From NCBI GenBank assembly GCA_945863875.1, contig CAMBBS010000016.1:41650-105649 (forward strand): a stretch of DNA of 64,000 nucleotides. Reading direction: 5' to 3'. Positions 54,975 through 64,000 of the stretch are shown here, piece after piece (position 1 is the stretch's first letter; every line of letters begins with the position of its first letter). Source of the stretch: Desulfopila aestuarii DSM 18488. GTDB lineage: Bacteria > Desulfobacterota > Desulfobulbia > Desulfobulbales > Desulfocapsaceae. A program made the position numbers and the translations under genes. The notes under the pieces were generated by a model, which saw only the letters and a list, made by a program, of their open reading frames with translations, had not been told where the DNA came from and made no database searches.

Positions 54975-54980
54975 CCGACA

Positions 54981-55280
54981 ATGACCACAATAGACAGTCC
55001 AAACAGTATTACCCTTATGCCGCCAGAGACGAGAGACACCAGTGCAATCAGCAAAAGCGCGGCAGGTTTTGGCGACATGCTGACATCGATGTTGGGCAAG
55101 GTCAATGAGGCACAGATTACCGGTGATGAGGCGGTGACAAAACTGCAGAGCGGTGAGGCGAGACACCTCCATGAGGTCATGATTGCCGTGGAGGAAGCGG
55201 ATGTCTCTCTGCGCATGCTCGTGCAGATGCGCAACAAGGCGCTGACGGCTTATGAAGAAATTATGCGCATGCAGATTTAA
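54981..55280 (+). CDS. fliE: Flagellar hook-basal body protein FliE
   Basis: A 99-residue MS-ring/rod junction protein. The typical FliE region is GFGDMLTSMLGKVNEAQITG, then LHEVMIAVEEADVSLRMLVQ and NKALTAYEEIMRMQI. Length is usual for the family. The start lies six bases after the flgC stop. Confidence 0.94.
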   Translation: MTTIDSPNSITLMPPETRDTSAISKSAAGFGDMLTSMLGKVNEAQITGDEAVTKLQSGEARHLHEVMIAVEEADVSLRMLVQMRNKALTAYEEIMRMQI

Positions 55281-55376
55281 CAAAACCCTGCAGGGGGCAC
55301 TCAGCCGCTGTCAAAAAATAACATGGCCCGTTTATCGCGCAACGCCTCCTAAGAATTTTTAAAGGAACTGGTAAAA

Positions 55377-56999
55377 ATGGATGTAGCAGAGAAAGGAGTA
55401 ACAACCACAACACGACCGAATCCCCCTGATGTTTTTCGACCAGAACGAAAAAATGTCATTACCCTGGTGCGGGAATGGCCTCTGTCGAAAAAAATTGCCA
55501 CGGTGACAGTTCTTCTTGTCTCGGTTGTCCTCTTTGCTTTTTTGATTCTTCAGGCGCGAACTGCCGACCAGCAGCTTCTTTATGCCAATCTACCGATGAG
55601 TGATGCCTCGCTGGTGACAGATTGGCTGAAAAGCCAGAAAATTGACTACACCCTGAAAAACGGCGGCAAAGACATCTGGGTTGCCGCCGACAAAATCTAC
55701 CAGTCCCGTCTTGATCTGGCGGCCAATGGTCTGCCTACTGGTGGGGATGTCGGCTTTGAGGTCTTTGACAAGCAGAGTTTCGCCCTGACCGACTATGTGC
55801 AAAAAGTAAATTACACCAGGGCCTTACAAGGGGAACTGGCGAGAACGATTACCTCGCTCGCCCCGGTGGAGTCGACCCGGGTACATCTCGCCCTGCCGGA
55901 AAAACGGCTTTTCAAAAATCAACAAAAAGACGGCACCGCCTCGGTGATTGTTACCCTTGTCCCGGGCAAGGGACTTGATCAGGCGCAGGTTCAGGGCATC
56001 ATCCATCTGGTCGCCGGCTCCGTCACCGACCTAAGCCCTGAAAACGTCAAGATAATTGATTCCAACGGTGTTGTGCTTGAGGCGGAGGAAAAATCTTCTG
56101 AAGACGAGCTTCTTTCCGTCGACAGGCTGGCCTTCCAGCAGGAGGTGGAACACCGCATGGAAATGCGTGCCCAGGATCTGCTCGATAAAACCATGGGTAC
56201 AGATAATGCCATGGTCCGGGTCTCCGCCACCTTGGATTTTGCTAAAGTCGAAAAGACCGAAGAGCTCTATGATTCCGAGGAGCCGGTTATCAGAAGTGAA
56301 CAAATTAATGTCGAAAACAGCGGCTCGGAAACAACCGGAGGGGTCCCTGGGGTCGAATCGAACATGCAGGGAAATCAATTGGCCGAGAAGAATGCCGCCA
56401 TACCGGCAAACAAAAACTCCCGCATAACCAATTATGAAATCAGCAAGACCATCAGCAAGATTGTCAATCCTATCGGCAGCATAACGGCTCTTTCGGTCTC
56501 CGTACTTGTTGCCGACAAAATACAGCTTGATGCTGACGGCAACCTCATCTCGGCGACTCCACGCTCCCCCGAGGAATTGAAGTCCATTGAAAACATGGTC
56601 GCCTCGGCGATCGGCCTGGTGGCCGAACGGGGAGACATTATCAACGTCCTGTCCATGCCCTTTGTTGATCCGAAACAAACTGCCGCTGCCGGAGAACCGG
56701 CGGCGGACAATCTTCTCTACCAGTATATGCCGCTGATAAAATATGGACTGATCGGCCTGGGCCTGTTTCTTATCTACCTGATCCTGCTCCGACCTGTTCT
56801 CAAGACGGTGAAAAGCGATGTGCAGCAGCATAATAAAACGGTCGACCAGCTGGAACGGGAACAACGCCTGCTGCTCGAAGCTGAACCGGTCGAGCCGCCG
56901 CAGCCGATAGACGATACCATTACCGCCCTGCGCAGAGAAGTGCAACACAATCAGGTTCCGACAGCCTTTATATTGAAAAACTGGATTCAGGAAGGTTGA
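55377..56999 (+). CDS. fliF: Flagellar MS-ring protein FliF
   Basis: A 540-residue protein with two transmembrane segments: about 37-57 (VTVLLVSVVLFAFLIL) and about 458-478 (YGLIGLGLFLIYLILLRPVL). The ring-building region between has the YscJ/FliF signature (ALQGELARTITSLAPVESTR, then HLALPEKRLFKNQQKDGTAS). The C-terminal tail ends ILKNWIQEG, the FliG-binding helix. The start follows AAAGGAACT. The fliG gene is six bases downstream. Confidence 0.95.
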   Translation: MDVAEKGVTTTTRPNPPDVFRPERKNVITLVREWPLSKKIATVTVLLVSVVLFAFLILQARTADQQLLYANLPMSDASLVTDWLKSQKIDYTLKNGGKDIWVAADKIYQSRLDLAANGLPTGGDVGFEVFDKQSFALTDYVQKVNYTRALQGELARTITSLAPVESTRVHLALPEKRLFKNQQKDGTASVIVTLVPGKGLDQAQVQGIIHLVAGSVTDLSPENVKIIDSNGVVLEAEEKSSEDELLSVDRLAFQQEVEHRMEMRAQDLLDKTMGTDNAMVRVSATLDFAKVEKTEELYDSEEPVIRSEQINVENSGSETTGGVPGVESNMQGNQLAEKNAAIPANKNSRITNYEISKTISKIVNPIGSITALSVSVLVADKIQLDADGNLISATPRSPEELKSIENMVASAIGLVAERGDIINVLSMPFVDPKQTAAAGEPAADNLLYQYMPLIKYGLIGLGLFLIYLILLRPVLKTVKSDVQQHNKTVDQLEREQRLLLEAEPVEPPQPIDDTITALRREVQHNQVPTAFILKNWIQEG

Positions 57000-57005
57000 T
57001 AAACA

Positions 57006-58010
57006 ATGGGTATTGAGACACTTACCGGAATCAACAGGGTCGCTGTTTTACTTATATGTCTAGGGGAGGAGGCGACGGCAAAGGTTTTTGAGGAGCTCTC
57101 CGACGATGAAATACGCCAGGTAACCAGGGCGATGTCGACCATCGACCATATTCCCATCGATATCAAAGAAAAAGTTTTCTCTAGTTTTCGTGAATCCCAG
57201 AATCGATTTGCCGGTCTTTTTGTCAAGGGGGGAGATTTTGCCCAAAAGGCCATCGCTGCCACCTCAGGGGACAAAAGGTCGAAATTTCTTATGGACCAAT
57301 TCCTGTCCGGCACCGAGACAAAATCGCTCGAGACCATCGCCTTAATGGCGCCTCTGATGGTCGCCGGTCTGCTGCAGCAGGAGCATCCCCAGACCGTCGC
57401 CCTGATTCTCTCGACACAGCATGTCGAGCACGCTGCCGAAATCTTAACCCATTTACCGGAGGAAATCCGTGCCGATGTCGCCTATCGTATTTCAAAGATT
57501 GAAAAGGTCTCTCCGGTCGTACTGAGCAGAATCGAAGATGCGCTCCATCTTGAGATAGGTCTGGTCTCGGGAAAAACACACAAAAAGGTTGGCGGAGTTG
57601 ATGCGATAGTCGGTATCCTCAACCGCATGAAAAACAAGCTCGATGTGGATATTCTTGAAGACATGGAACAGACGGATCCGGATATGGCGGAAGAGATCCG
57701 CAAGAAAATGTTCACCTTCGAGAACCTTGTCGCTCTTGACGGCAGGTCGTTACAGATGATCCTGCGCGAAGTCAACAACGACTCCTTGACCCTGGCGCTG
57801 AAGATTGCCTCCGAACAGATGCGGGAAAAAATATTTGCCAACATGTCCTCCCGGGCGGCGGATATGATTCGTGATGATCTGGAAGCCATGGGTCCGGTAC
57901 GACTTTCCGAGGTGGAGCTTATGCAGCAGTCCATCGTCAAGATCGCCATGAAACTCGAAGAAGAAGGCAAACTGGTGCTCGGTTCCGGAGGTGGGGATGA
58001 GCTTGTCTAA
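57006..58010 (+). CDS. fliG: Flagellar motor switch protein FliG
   Basis: A 334-residue switch protein, normal length. It has the N-terminal FliF-binding domain (INRVAVLLICLGEEATAKVF), the middle domain (LLQQEHPQTVALILSTQHVE with the EHPQT motif) and the C-terminal torque domain (FTFENLVALDGRSLQMILRE, then DLEAMGPVRLSEVELMQQSI). It overlaps fliH by 14 bases. Confidence 0.96.
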   Translation: MGIETLTGINRVAVLLICLGEEATAKVFEELSDDEIRQVTRAMSTIDHIPIDIKEKVFSSFRESQNRFAGLFVKGGDFAQKAIAATSGDKRSKFLMDQFLSGTETKSLETIALMAPLMVAGLLQQEHPQTVALILSTQHVEHAAEILTHLPEEIRADVAYRISKIEKVSPVVLSRIEDALHLEIGLVSGKTHKKVGGVDAIVGILNRMKNKLDVDILEDMEQTDPDMAEEIRKKMFTFENLVALDGRSLQMILREVNNDSLTLALKIASEQMREKIFANMSSRAADMIRDDLEAMGPVRLSEVELMQQSIVKIAMKLEEEGKLVLGSGGGDELV

Positions 58011-58815
58011 ATATTATAAAGATTCCACTTCTTTTCAGCCTGAAGACCTGGTTAAGCGCGAGGTGCATCCCCCCCCGGGATGGCAGTCACTGCAGTCTAA
58101 GGCGGGTCTCCCATTTCAGTCACAGCAGCTTCCGCTGGTTGCCGACCCCAAAGATCTCGCCCGGAATCCAATGATTGACACCACCGTCCCGGCAGATACT
58201 TCCACGAAGAAGACCGCGGCGGCGGTTCAGAAAGAGAAGCAGCCGGCGGCCCCTGCCCCCCCGGTTCCTCCAGCGCCCCCGAAGCAGGAAATCGATCTAA
58301 CCAACTACCTCGAGCTCGCCGTGGCGGAGAAAAAAATCGAACAGGCATACCAAAGAGGCATCAAGGCGGAAAAGGATAGAATCGAACAGGACTTTCAGGC
58401 CGCGACAAGGGCTCTGCTCAGCACATGCCAGCAACTTGACACGATACGCGAGACGATTATCAGCAACAGCGGCGAAGAAATACAGCAATTTGTCCTGGCA
58501 ATAGCCGAAAAAATTCTGCGTATTTCCGTCCGTGAGCAGGACAGCACGATTATCGCCACCATTGAAGAAGCATTGCAACGGGCGGTAAAATCCGATGAAT
58601 TCACCCTCTATATTCACCCGGATGATTACACGACCGTAACGGAAAACTCCTCGGAAATCGTCGCCGGGCTGACCGGACTCAACAAAGTTGTTATCAAAAG
58701 AGACAAGAGCGTCGAGCGGGGCGGGGTAAAGATTGAATCTGACAACTGTACCATTGATGCGACCATCGCCAGCCAGTTCGAGGTGATCAGAGAGGAGATA
58801 AAAAAGAATCTGTAA
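57997..58815 (+). CDS. fliH: Flagellar export regulator FliH
   Basis: A 272-residue protein. The N-terminal 100 residues are low-complexity, rich in Pro and Ala. The C-terminal half is the HrpE/YscL/FliH-type domain (KAEKDRIEQDFQAATRALLS, then LAIAEKILRISVREQDSTII and IKRDKSVERGGVKIESDNCT). It holds FliI at the export gate. ATG 57997 sits five bases after GGAGG, so the upstream GTG is not the start. It overlaps fliG by 14 bases. Confidence 0.9.
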   Translation: MSLSKYYKDSTSFQPEDLVKREVHPPPGWQSLQSKAGLPFQSQQLPLVADPKDLARNPMIDTTVPADTSTKKTAAAVQKEKQPAAPAPPVPPAPPKQEIDLTNYLELAVAEKKIEQAYQRGIKAEKDRIEQDFQAATRALLSTCQQLDTIRETIISNSGEEIQQFVLAIAEKILRISVREQDSTIIATIEEALQRAVKSDEFTLYIHPDDYTTVTENSSEIVAGLTGLNKVVIKRDKSVERGGVKIESDNCTIDATIASQFEVIREEIKKNL

Positions 58816-58899
58816 TGTCTTCGGCCACACTCTTCATCAACATTTCTTTGTGTAAGAAAAGGTGCATCAAACACTCCACTTAATCGGAATCACCGACGA

Positions 58900-60255
58900 A
58901 TGTCATTTGATCATAGCCAGCTCAGTCGCCTCAATGTCATTAAAGTATGGGGAAAAATCACCCGGATTGTCGGCCTGGTCATTGAAGGCTACTGTCCCCA
59001 TGCCAGCATTGGTTCGCTCTGTGAGCTGACCACTGTCGCCGGGGATCTAAAAATTTATGCGGAAATTGTCGGTTTCAGAGATGGCAGGGCCCTGCTCATG
59101 CCGCTCGGAGATTTGCGCGGGCTTGGCCCGGGAAGTCTGATCAGGGTCATTCGCAACAGTGCCACCATAAAAGTCGGCAACAGTCTTCTCGGCCGGGTCA
59201 TAGATGCGATGGAGGTTCCCCAGGACGGCCATCCCCCGCCGCACCTCAGCGAGGAAAAAGATCTCTATTCCCTTCCCCCGGGGCCGATGGAACGGCAAAA
59301 TATCACCGAGACCCTGGACCTTGGCATACGGGCCATTAACGGCCTTATAACCTGCGGCATGGGCCAGAGAATGGGCATTATGGCCGGCTCGGGTATCGGC
59401 AAAAGCGTCCTTCTCGGCATGATGTCGAAATATGCCAAAGCGGATATTAACGTCATTGCCCTGATCGGCGAACGTGGCCGGGAAGTGCGGGAATTTATCG
59501 AACGCGATCTCGGCAAGGAGGGTTTAGCCAGATCAGTGATTGTTGTCGTCACCTCCGACCAGCCGCCGCTGCTGCGCATGCGCGGCGCTTTTGTGGCCAC
59601 CGCCATAGCCGAATTTTTCTGCAATCAGGGGAAAAACGTCCTGCTCATGATGGACTCCGTCACCCGTTTTGCCATGGCCATGCGGGAGATCGGGCTGGCC
59701 ATCGGGGAACCGCCGACAACTAAAGGATACACCCCGTCCGTTTTTGCCACCCTGCCGAAACTCCTCGAACGGGCCGGCAGATTTCAAGGCAAGGGGTCGA
59801 TAACCGGTTTGTATACGGTACTCGTCGATGGCGACGATATGACCGAGCCGGTGGCCGATTCCGTCCGGTCAATCCTTGATGGTCATATCGTCCTTTCCAG
59901 GGCAATGGCGGCAAAAAATCATTTCCCGGCGATAGATATCCTCAACTCTGCAAGCCGGGTGATGCGCGATATTACCTTTCCCAGGCACCTGGAGCTGGCC
60001 GGAAAAGCTCGAGGGGTGCTGGCCAGTTACAGCGAGGCGGAAGATCTGATAAATATCGGCGCGTATGCAAAAGGCTCTAATCCGAAGATTGATTACGCTC
60101 TCAGCAAAATTGACGCAATCAATGATTTCTTACGGCAAAATTACGATGAGACAACAACCTTAAAGGAATCTATTGAACGCCTGGGGACCGTGCTCAGCGA
60201 CCGCCGGGACGAAGAACCCCTGAAAAAGAATCGCCGGCAGACCGATAGAGGTTAA
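58900..60255 (+). CDS. fliI: Flagellum-specific ATPase FliI
   Basis: A 451-residue export ATPase related to the F1 beta subunit. Walker A is MAGSGIGKSVLLGMMSKY, Walker B is VLLMMDSVTRFAMAMREIGL, and the IGERGREVREFIERDL and LASYSEAEDLINIGAY signatures follow. It powers or primes export of flagellar substrates. The start follows CCGACGA with no strong ribosome site. Confidence 0.96.
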   Translation: MSFDHSQLSRLNVIKVWGKITRIVGLVIEGYCPHASIGSLCELTTVAGDLKIYAEIVGFRDGRALLMPLGDLRGLGPGSLIRVIRNSATIKVGNSLLGRVIDAMEVPQDGHPPPHLSEEKDLYSLPPGPMERQNITETLDLGIRAINGLITCGMGQRMGIMAGSGIGKSVLLGMMSKYAKADINVIALIGERGREVREFIERDLGKEGLARSVIVVVTSDQPPLLRMRGAFVATAIAEFFCNQGKNVLLMMDSVTRFAMAMREIGLAIGEPPTTKGYTPSVFATLPKLLERAGRFQGKGSITGLYTVLVDGDDMTEPVADSVRSILDGHIVLSRAMAAKNHFPAIDILNSASRVMRDITFPRHLELAGKARGVLASYSEAEDLINIGAYAKGSNPKIDYALSKIDAINDFLRQNYDETTTLKESIERLGTVLSDRRDEEPLKKNRRQTDRG

Positions 60256-60298
60256 TGCGCCATGAATTTTCGTCCATTTTGATGGGATACCCCATCCT

Positions 60299-60739
60299 AT
60301 GAAACCGTTTAGTTTACAAACAGTGCTTGATTACCGTAAACGCCTGGAAGACCTCGCCCAGCATCGTTTTATCGAAGCAAAAAAAATCCAGGAAACTATT
60401 CAGAAAAAATTAAATGAAGAGGTTCATGGCCTTGCCCTGTTCATCGATGAAATTGAAAAAATGCAGGCCGAAGGCATAGGCATAACGGAACTGATGCGAT
60501 TCGAAGAAAGAATTACCGCCCGGAAAAGCAACGTTGAAGCGATCAAGAAAAATCTCACGGAAAAATCCGCACTGGTAAAAAAAGAACAGCAAAGCCTTCT
60601 CGACCGGAGCAAGGAAAGGCAGATAATGGACCAACTGAAAGATACTCAGAACAGGGCCTGGCACCTTTATCTCAATAAAAAGGAAGCGGCCATGCTCGAC
60701 GAGATAGCCACCACTCGGCATGAGCCGGACACCTTCTAA
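60299..60739 (+). CDS. fliJ: Flagellar export chaperone FliJ
   Basis: A 146-residue coiled-coil protein of the FliJ family. The opening is FSLQTVLDYRKRLEDLAQHR, followed by a long coiled coil to LKDTQNRAWHLYLNKKEAAM. It acts with FliI in export. An ATGGGATACCCCAT hairpin sits just before its start. Placed directly after fliI, as in most flagellar operons. Confidence 0.9.
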   Translation: MKPFSLQTVLDYRKRLEDLAQHRFIEAKKIQETIQKKLNEEVHGLALFIDEIEKMQAEGIGITELMRFEERITARKSNVEAIKKNLTEKSALVKKEQQSLLDRSKERQIMDQLKDTQNRAWHLYLNKKEAAMLDEIATTRHEPDTF

Positions 60740-60751
60740 GCACACCTCCAT

Positions 60752-61270
60752 ATGATACTCTACCGCAAACATCTCCTCCTCTTTCTCTCTCTAGCTCTTT
60801 TGCCGCAGAACCTTTTTGCCGCCGAGACGGATCCTGCAAAAAATTACGGTTCGGTAGAAGAGAGAAGAATCGATACATCAATTTTGCAGGAACGTGAAAA
60901 TATCAGAAAAGAGCAGGAAGAAATCTCCCTGCGCAAAAAGGACCTAAAGACCCTTGAAGAGGGGGTCGATAAGAAACTAACCGAAATAGACGGGAAACTC
61001 GAAGAGCTCAAAAAATTACACGACAAGATTGAGACCCTTCTCGCCGATAAATCGGCAAAAGAAATAAAAAAGCTGCAGGAACTGGCGAATATTTATCAAA
61101 AAATGTCGCCGGATAAAGCTGCCCTGGCCATAAACGGCTTAGATCAGCAACTGGCGGCGGACCTGCTGGCCAACATGAAAGTGAAGGCCGCGGCAAAAAT
61201 TCTCGATCAGATATCTCAGCAGAAAGCGGCGGAACTCAGTACGACTTTTTCAACCCTGCAACTTGAGTGA
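60752..61270 (+). CDS. MotE-like periplasmic coiled-coil protein (MgtE-N-like tail)
   Basis: A 172-residue protein. A signal peptide (LLLFLSLALLPQNLFAAE) is followed by a coiled coil (KDLKTLEEGVDKKLTEIDGK, then LEELKKLHDKIETLL) and a domain resembling the N-terminal MgtE or FliG-middle fold (IYQKMSPDKAALAINGLDQQ, then LAADLLANMKVKAAAKILDQ). This is the layout of MotE, a stator-assembly chaperone. The gene follows fliJ by 12 bases and fliK begins seven bases after it. Function assigned by position and fold only. Confidence 0.8.
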   Translation: MILYRKHLLLFLSLALLPQNLFAAETDPAKNYGSVEERRIDTSILQERENIRKEQEEISLRKKDLKTLEEGVDKKLTEIDGKLEELKKLHDKIETLLADKSAKEIKKLQELANIYQKMSPDKAALAINGLDQQLAADLLANMKVKAAAKILDQISQQKAAELSTTFSTLQLE

Positions 61271-61276
61271 AACATT

Positions 61277-62776
61277 ATGCCACAAATGGTCTCTATCCAG
61301 CCGGTCATTGCACAAGGCCCGCCTCCAGGCACACCAGGCAAAAAAGAACAAGACCAGTTCTCACCCCACCTCGAAAAAGCACTCTCCAGCAACAAATCAC
61401 AACAGCAAGGTGCCGACGACAAGCATCTTGAAAAAACGTCACGCTCAAACGACCAAAACGTATCGGCAGACGGAGAGAGTCCAGCACCGGCAAGAGAAGG
61501 TTCTGAAGCCCTTATGACAATAGCCGGGGAAGATCCCGGAGACAGCCCTCAAGAAAATCCTGCGTCATCCGGCCTGGCATATTTTCTGGAAGGAACAGCA
61601 CGGACCATACCGGCAACATCCATTTTTTTTAATTCTCACCAGGTTGAATCTAGAACAAATCGGCTTCAAAATGCATCAGCGGTGATCGATACTATGGCAG
61701 CTAATGCCAAGACGCCGCCCGGCCCCGTCGCAATTCATTCAGAACTGTCTGCAATGACGACAGAGGCAGAAGGTTTGAATTTCATCAAACCAGGTGTCGC
61801 AAACAAACAAGATGCCCTCCTGAACCAATTGCAGCAGATTATCGACAGCGCCAACGAAACCGGTTCAGTAGCAATAACGAAGGCAACGAAAAACTCCTCG
61901 CCCCATGGTCTCAGAAACAACATGCATGGTTTGTCCACGGCGCTGTTTGCTGTCACTGCAGAACCAGTTACTGCGAGCCCAGCCGGGGAGACAAATGACC
62001 TGACACTCGGCAGCTTACTCGTGGCCGGTGGCGACGGCATGGAGAAGACTGCCGGCAAACCGGCGCAGAACTGGACGGGAAGCAGGCAGGATATGCAGCA
62101 GCAATATTTCAATGCCAAAAATACGATGCAAAATTCTGCTGAAAACAATCAAAATTTTCAAAATAATCAGCAGGGAGAAGAATTCTCCCAGCAAACGATG
62201 AGCAGCGGCCCGCAGAGTACTGCCTTGGGTGCAACGGAGCCGACAAACACTTTTTCTCAAGTTTCTGCGACAGTGCAGCCGGGGACCGCACAACCTGTCA
62301 GCGAATCACCAAAACCGATCCTCTTGCCCTCAGGGACGATAGTCCATGAAGACGAAGTCATCCGGCAGCTGAGTGAACGGTTTCAGATCTCCAGCCGGCA
62401 GATGGATTCGCGGATAAATATAAAGCTCCATCCGGCGGAACTTGGCGAACTGAAAATCGATTTAACCGTTAAAGAGGGGTCCATCCGCGCAAATGTTGTC
62501 GCCCAGAGTCAACACACGCTGGAGATTTTAGAAAAAAATATTCAAAAATTAAAAAACATGCTCGAACAACAAGGCTTTACCGTCGAGCAGATATCGCTCA
62601 CCGCCGAGTCCGAATCGGTCGGTGACTTCGATCTTTTCGATCGGCAGCTTTTCGGCAAAAATGACTATATCCCCAACACCGCAAAAAATCGCCGTGGAGA
62701 TGGGACCACTTTTTCATTAGCTGACCATGCAATTGCTGCCCCGGTGTCAAACACCGGGGTCAATGTAAAAATTTAG
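61277..62776 (+). CDS. fliK: Flagellar hook-length control protein FliK
   Basis: A 499-residue protein. The first 370 residues are low-complexity and poorly conserved, as usual for FliK. The C-terminal Flg_hook domain is clear: INIKLHPAELGELKIDLTVK, then GSIRANVVAQSQHTLEILEK and MLEQQGFTVEQISLTAES. It measures hook length and switches export specificity. It is followed by flgD. Confidence 0.92.
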   Translation: MPQMVSIQPVIAQGPPPGTPGKKEQDQFSPHLEKALSSNKSQQQGADDKHLEKTSRSNDQNVSADGESPAPAREGSEALMTIAGEDPGDSPQENPASSGLAYFLEGTARTIPATSIFFNSHQVESRTNRLQNASAVIDTMAANAKTPPGPVAIHSELSAMTTEAEGLNFIKPGVANKQDALLNQLQQIIDSANETGSVAITKATKNSSPHGLRNNMHGLSTALFAVTAEPVTASPAGETNDLTLGSLLVAGGDGMEKTAGKPAQNWTGSRQDMQQQYFNAKNTMQNSAENNQNFQNNQQGEEFSQQTMSSGPQSTALGATEPTNTFSQVSATVQPGTAQPVSESPKPILLPSGTIVHEDEVIRQLSERFQISSRQMDSRINIKLHPAELGELKIDLTVKEGSIRANVVAQSQHTLEILEKNIQKLKNMLEQQGFTVEQISLTAESESVGDFDLFDRQLFGKNDYIPNTAKNRRGDGTTFSLADHAIAAPVSNTGVNVKI

Positions 62777-62784
62777 GAGTTCCG

Positions 62785-63498
62785 ATGAGCAGTTATATCG
62801 AATCCATCAGCCAGGCTACCGCCGCCTCCACGGGAACAAGCACCGCAAAAAGCACCAAGGATGCGGTCATGGGAAAACAGGATTTTTTAATGCTGCTTGT
62901 CGCCCAGCTGCAAAACCAGGATCCGCTCAGTCCCGACGACCCGACTGAATTTACCGCGCAGCTCGCTCAGTTCAGCTCTTTGGAACAGCTATTCACCTTA
63001 AATGAGAGTATGGAAAATCTTGCTGCATCGAATGCCAATTCCGACCTGTTTTCCACCCTGAACACCATCGGCAAGGACGTCGCTTACTACGGCAGCAGTT
63101 TTACTTTTACCGGTGAGCCGGTGGAAATAGGCTACAAGCTGGATGGGCAGGCCTCACAAGTCACTTTGTCCTTACAGCAGAATGGGGTGACCCTGGCAAT
63201 ACTGAAGGGAAAAGAACTTGGGACCGGGAGTCATTATTTCACCTGGGATGGTCTCCTGTCGGGCGGCAAAAAGGCACCCCCGGGTGACTATACAATTATC
63301 ATTGAAGCACAGGCCGCAGCCGGGGAAAGTGTTGGGGTCGCCCCTCTCGTCAAATCAGAGGTAACCGGTGTTGATCTGCAGGGAGATTACGGCGGCATAC
63401 TTAAGACCAAAGCCGGTGAAATCGCCTTTCACTCTATCCTCGGTGTCTACGAACCCGGCAGCTCATCTGCGGGAACAGCAGAAGAAGACGCCCCGTAG
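62785..63498 (+). CDS. flgD: Hook assembly scaffold FlgD
   Basis: A 237-residue hook cap. The N-terminal signature MGKQDFLMLLVAQLQNQDPL followed by DPTEFTAQLAQFSSLEQLF is diagnostic. An Ig-like/FlgD domain follows (GEPVEIGYKLDG, then FTWDGLLSGGKKAPPGDYTI). The start follows TTAGGAGTTCC. FlgD caps the growing hook and falls off when filament starts. Confidence 0.95.
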   Translation: MSSYIESISQATAASTGTSTAKSTKDAVMGKQDFLMLLVAQLQNQDPLSPDDPTEFTAQLAQFSSLEQLFTLNESMENLAASNANSDLFSTLNTIGKDVAYYGSSFTFTGEPVEIGYKLDGQASQVTLSLQQNGVTLAILKGKELGTGSHYFTWDGLLSGGKKAPPGDYTIIIEAQAAAGESVGVAPLVKSEVTGVDLQGDYGGILKTKAGEIAFHSILGVYEPGSSSAGTAEEDAP

Positions 63499-63632
63499 GC
63501 TGCCGACGAAAAATGGCCCACGCCAGGGTCGGCCGCCTACTGACCGTCAGCTCTGTTGCATAAGAAATCGATAGCTTATACACAATAACGCAAGTCGTTG
63601 TATCAAACGGACTTTGAGGAAAAGGAGAAAAA

Positions 63633-64000
63633 ATGGGTATTTCGAGTGCATTATACAGCGGAGTCAGCGGTCTGAACACCAACGGCCAGGCCATGACTGT
63701 CATTGGTAATAATCTTGCGAACACCAATACACTGGGTTTTAAAAGTTCCCGAACTATCTTTGCCGATCTCCTCTCCAGCTCGATAAATGGTTCGGGCGGT
63801 ATATCCCAGGTTGGGCGCGGCGTCGGTATGTCCAAGGTTGACCAGATTTTCAGTCAGGGCACCTTTGAATCGACCGAGTCAAATCTCGATGTCGCCATTG
63901 AAGGCGACGGTTTTTTTATCCTCAAGGAACCCGGCAATGCAACCGCCTACTACTCACGGGCCGGTTCTTTCCGGTTTGACCAGGACGGCTTTCTCATCAA
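63633..64000 (+). CDS. flgE: Flagellar hook protein FlgE, partial (runs off window)
   Basis: The first 122 codons of a hook/rod-type protein. It opens GISSALYSGVSGLNTNGQAM and VIGNNLANTNTLGFKSSRTI, the flagellar basal-body rod signature, then GEFESTE-like QGTFESTESNLDVAIEGDGF with FFIL. The position after flgD and the ISSALYSGVSGL start favour FlgE over FlgF/FlgG. The ATG follows AAAGGAGAAAAA. The rest lies beyond base 64000. Confidence 0.88.
   Translation, partial: MGISSALYSGVSGLNTNGQAMTVIGNNLANTNTLGFKSSRTIFADLLSSSINGSGGISQVGRGVGMSKVDQIFSQGTFESTESNLDVAIEGDGFFILKEPGNATAYYSRAGSFRFDQDGFLI

Noticed and set aside
1..64000. CRISPR array, insertion sequences, prophage or integrated element
   Set aside because: No array of direct repeats, transposase, integrase, tRNA attachment site or long terminal repeat was found anywhere in the window.

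Overview
The window is dense bacterial chromosome, mostly ordinary housekeeping and motility genes with short gaps. I see no tRNA or rRNA genes, insertion sequences, phage genes or CRISPR array. The gene mix suggests a motile, Gram-negative, probably anaerobic bacterium of the Desulfobacterota, perhaps Desulfobulbales-like: fused B12-dependent IcmF mutase, LpxL/MsbA lipid A genes, NhaD-type antiporter, long-form HisG, and a flgBC-fliEFGHIJ cluster with a MotE-like protein. The taxonomy is inferred from gene content only.

Layout. (1) 1-10.6 kb is an acyl-CoA block: TetR regulator, icmF, a NUDIX hydrolase, a dienoyl-CoA-isomerase-like crotonase, a transglutaminase-like protein, an MBL-fold hydrolase, an AlkK-like acyl-CoA ligase and a polytopic membrane protein with internal repeats. 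(2) 11.1-14 kb holds a tandem universal stress protein and an NhaD-type transporter with an extra N-terminal extracytoplasmic domain. (3) 14-16.7 kb holds a GH19/lysozyme-like protein and a fused papain-like peptidase plus alpha/beta hydrolase, both lacking signal peptides. (4) 16.9-26.7 kb is recC-recB-recD with overlapping reading frames, followed by a Cof-type HAD phosphatase. (5) 26.7-31.5 kb has an unrecognised acidic protein, a single-domain Usp, an LpxL-type acyltransferase and msbA. (6) 31.9-37.6 kb, minus strand: hisI, hisG, engB, a nucleoside-phosphorylase-like protein and an overlapping PAS histidine kinase. (7) 37.9-47.2 kb, plus strand: an FKBP isomerase, then cheA-cheW-cheB-cheR-response regulator, a stand-alone cyclic-nucleotide-binding-fold protein and a sigma54 activator with a degenerate receiver. 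(8) 47.3-51.3 kb, minus strand: cheY, two CheX-type phosphatases and an 840-residue protein with three CheC/CheX-like units plus a degenerate receiver. (9) 51.6-64 kb, plus strand: a periplasmic repeat protein, then flgB, flgC, fliE, fliF, fliG, fliH, fliI, fliJ, motE-like, fliK, flgD and the start of flgE, which runs off the window.

How they fit together. The chemotaxis genes would set CheY phosphorylation and the flagellar cluster builds the basal body, export apparatus and hook. The block at 47.3-51.3 kb carries up to five copies of a CheC/CheX-like phosphatase motif beside one CheY. That block is the strongest candidate for an undescribed system. The peptidase/hydrolase plus lysozyme-like pair at 14-16.7 kb is second.

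Limits: all calls come from reading motifs. Start codons were set by ribosome binding sites and family alignment where possible. Promoters and most terminators are pattern matches only.
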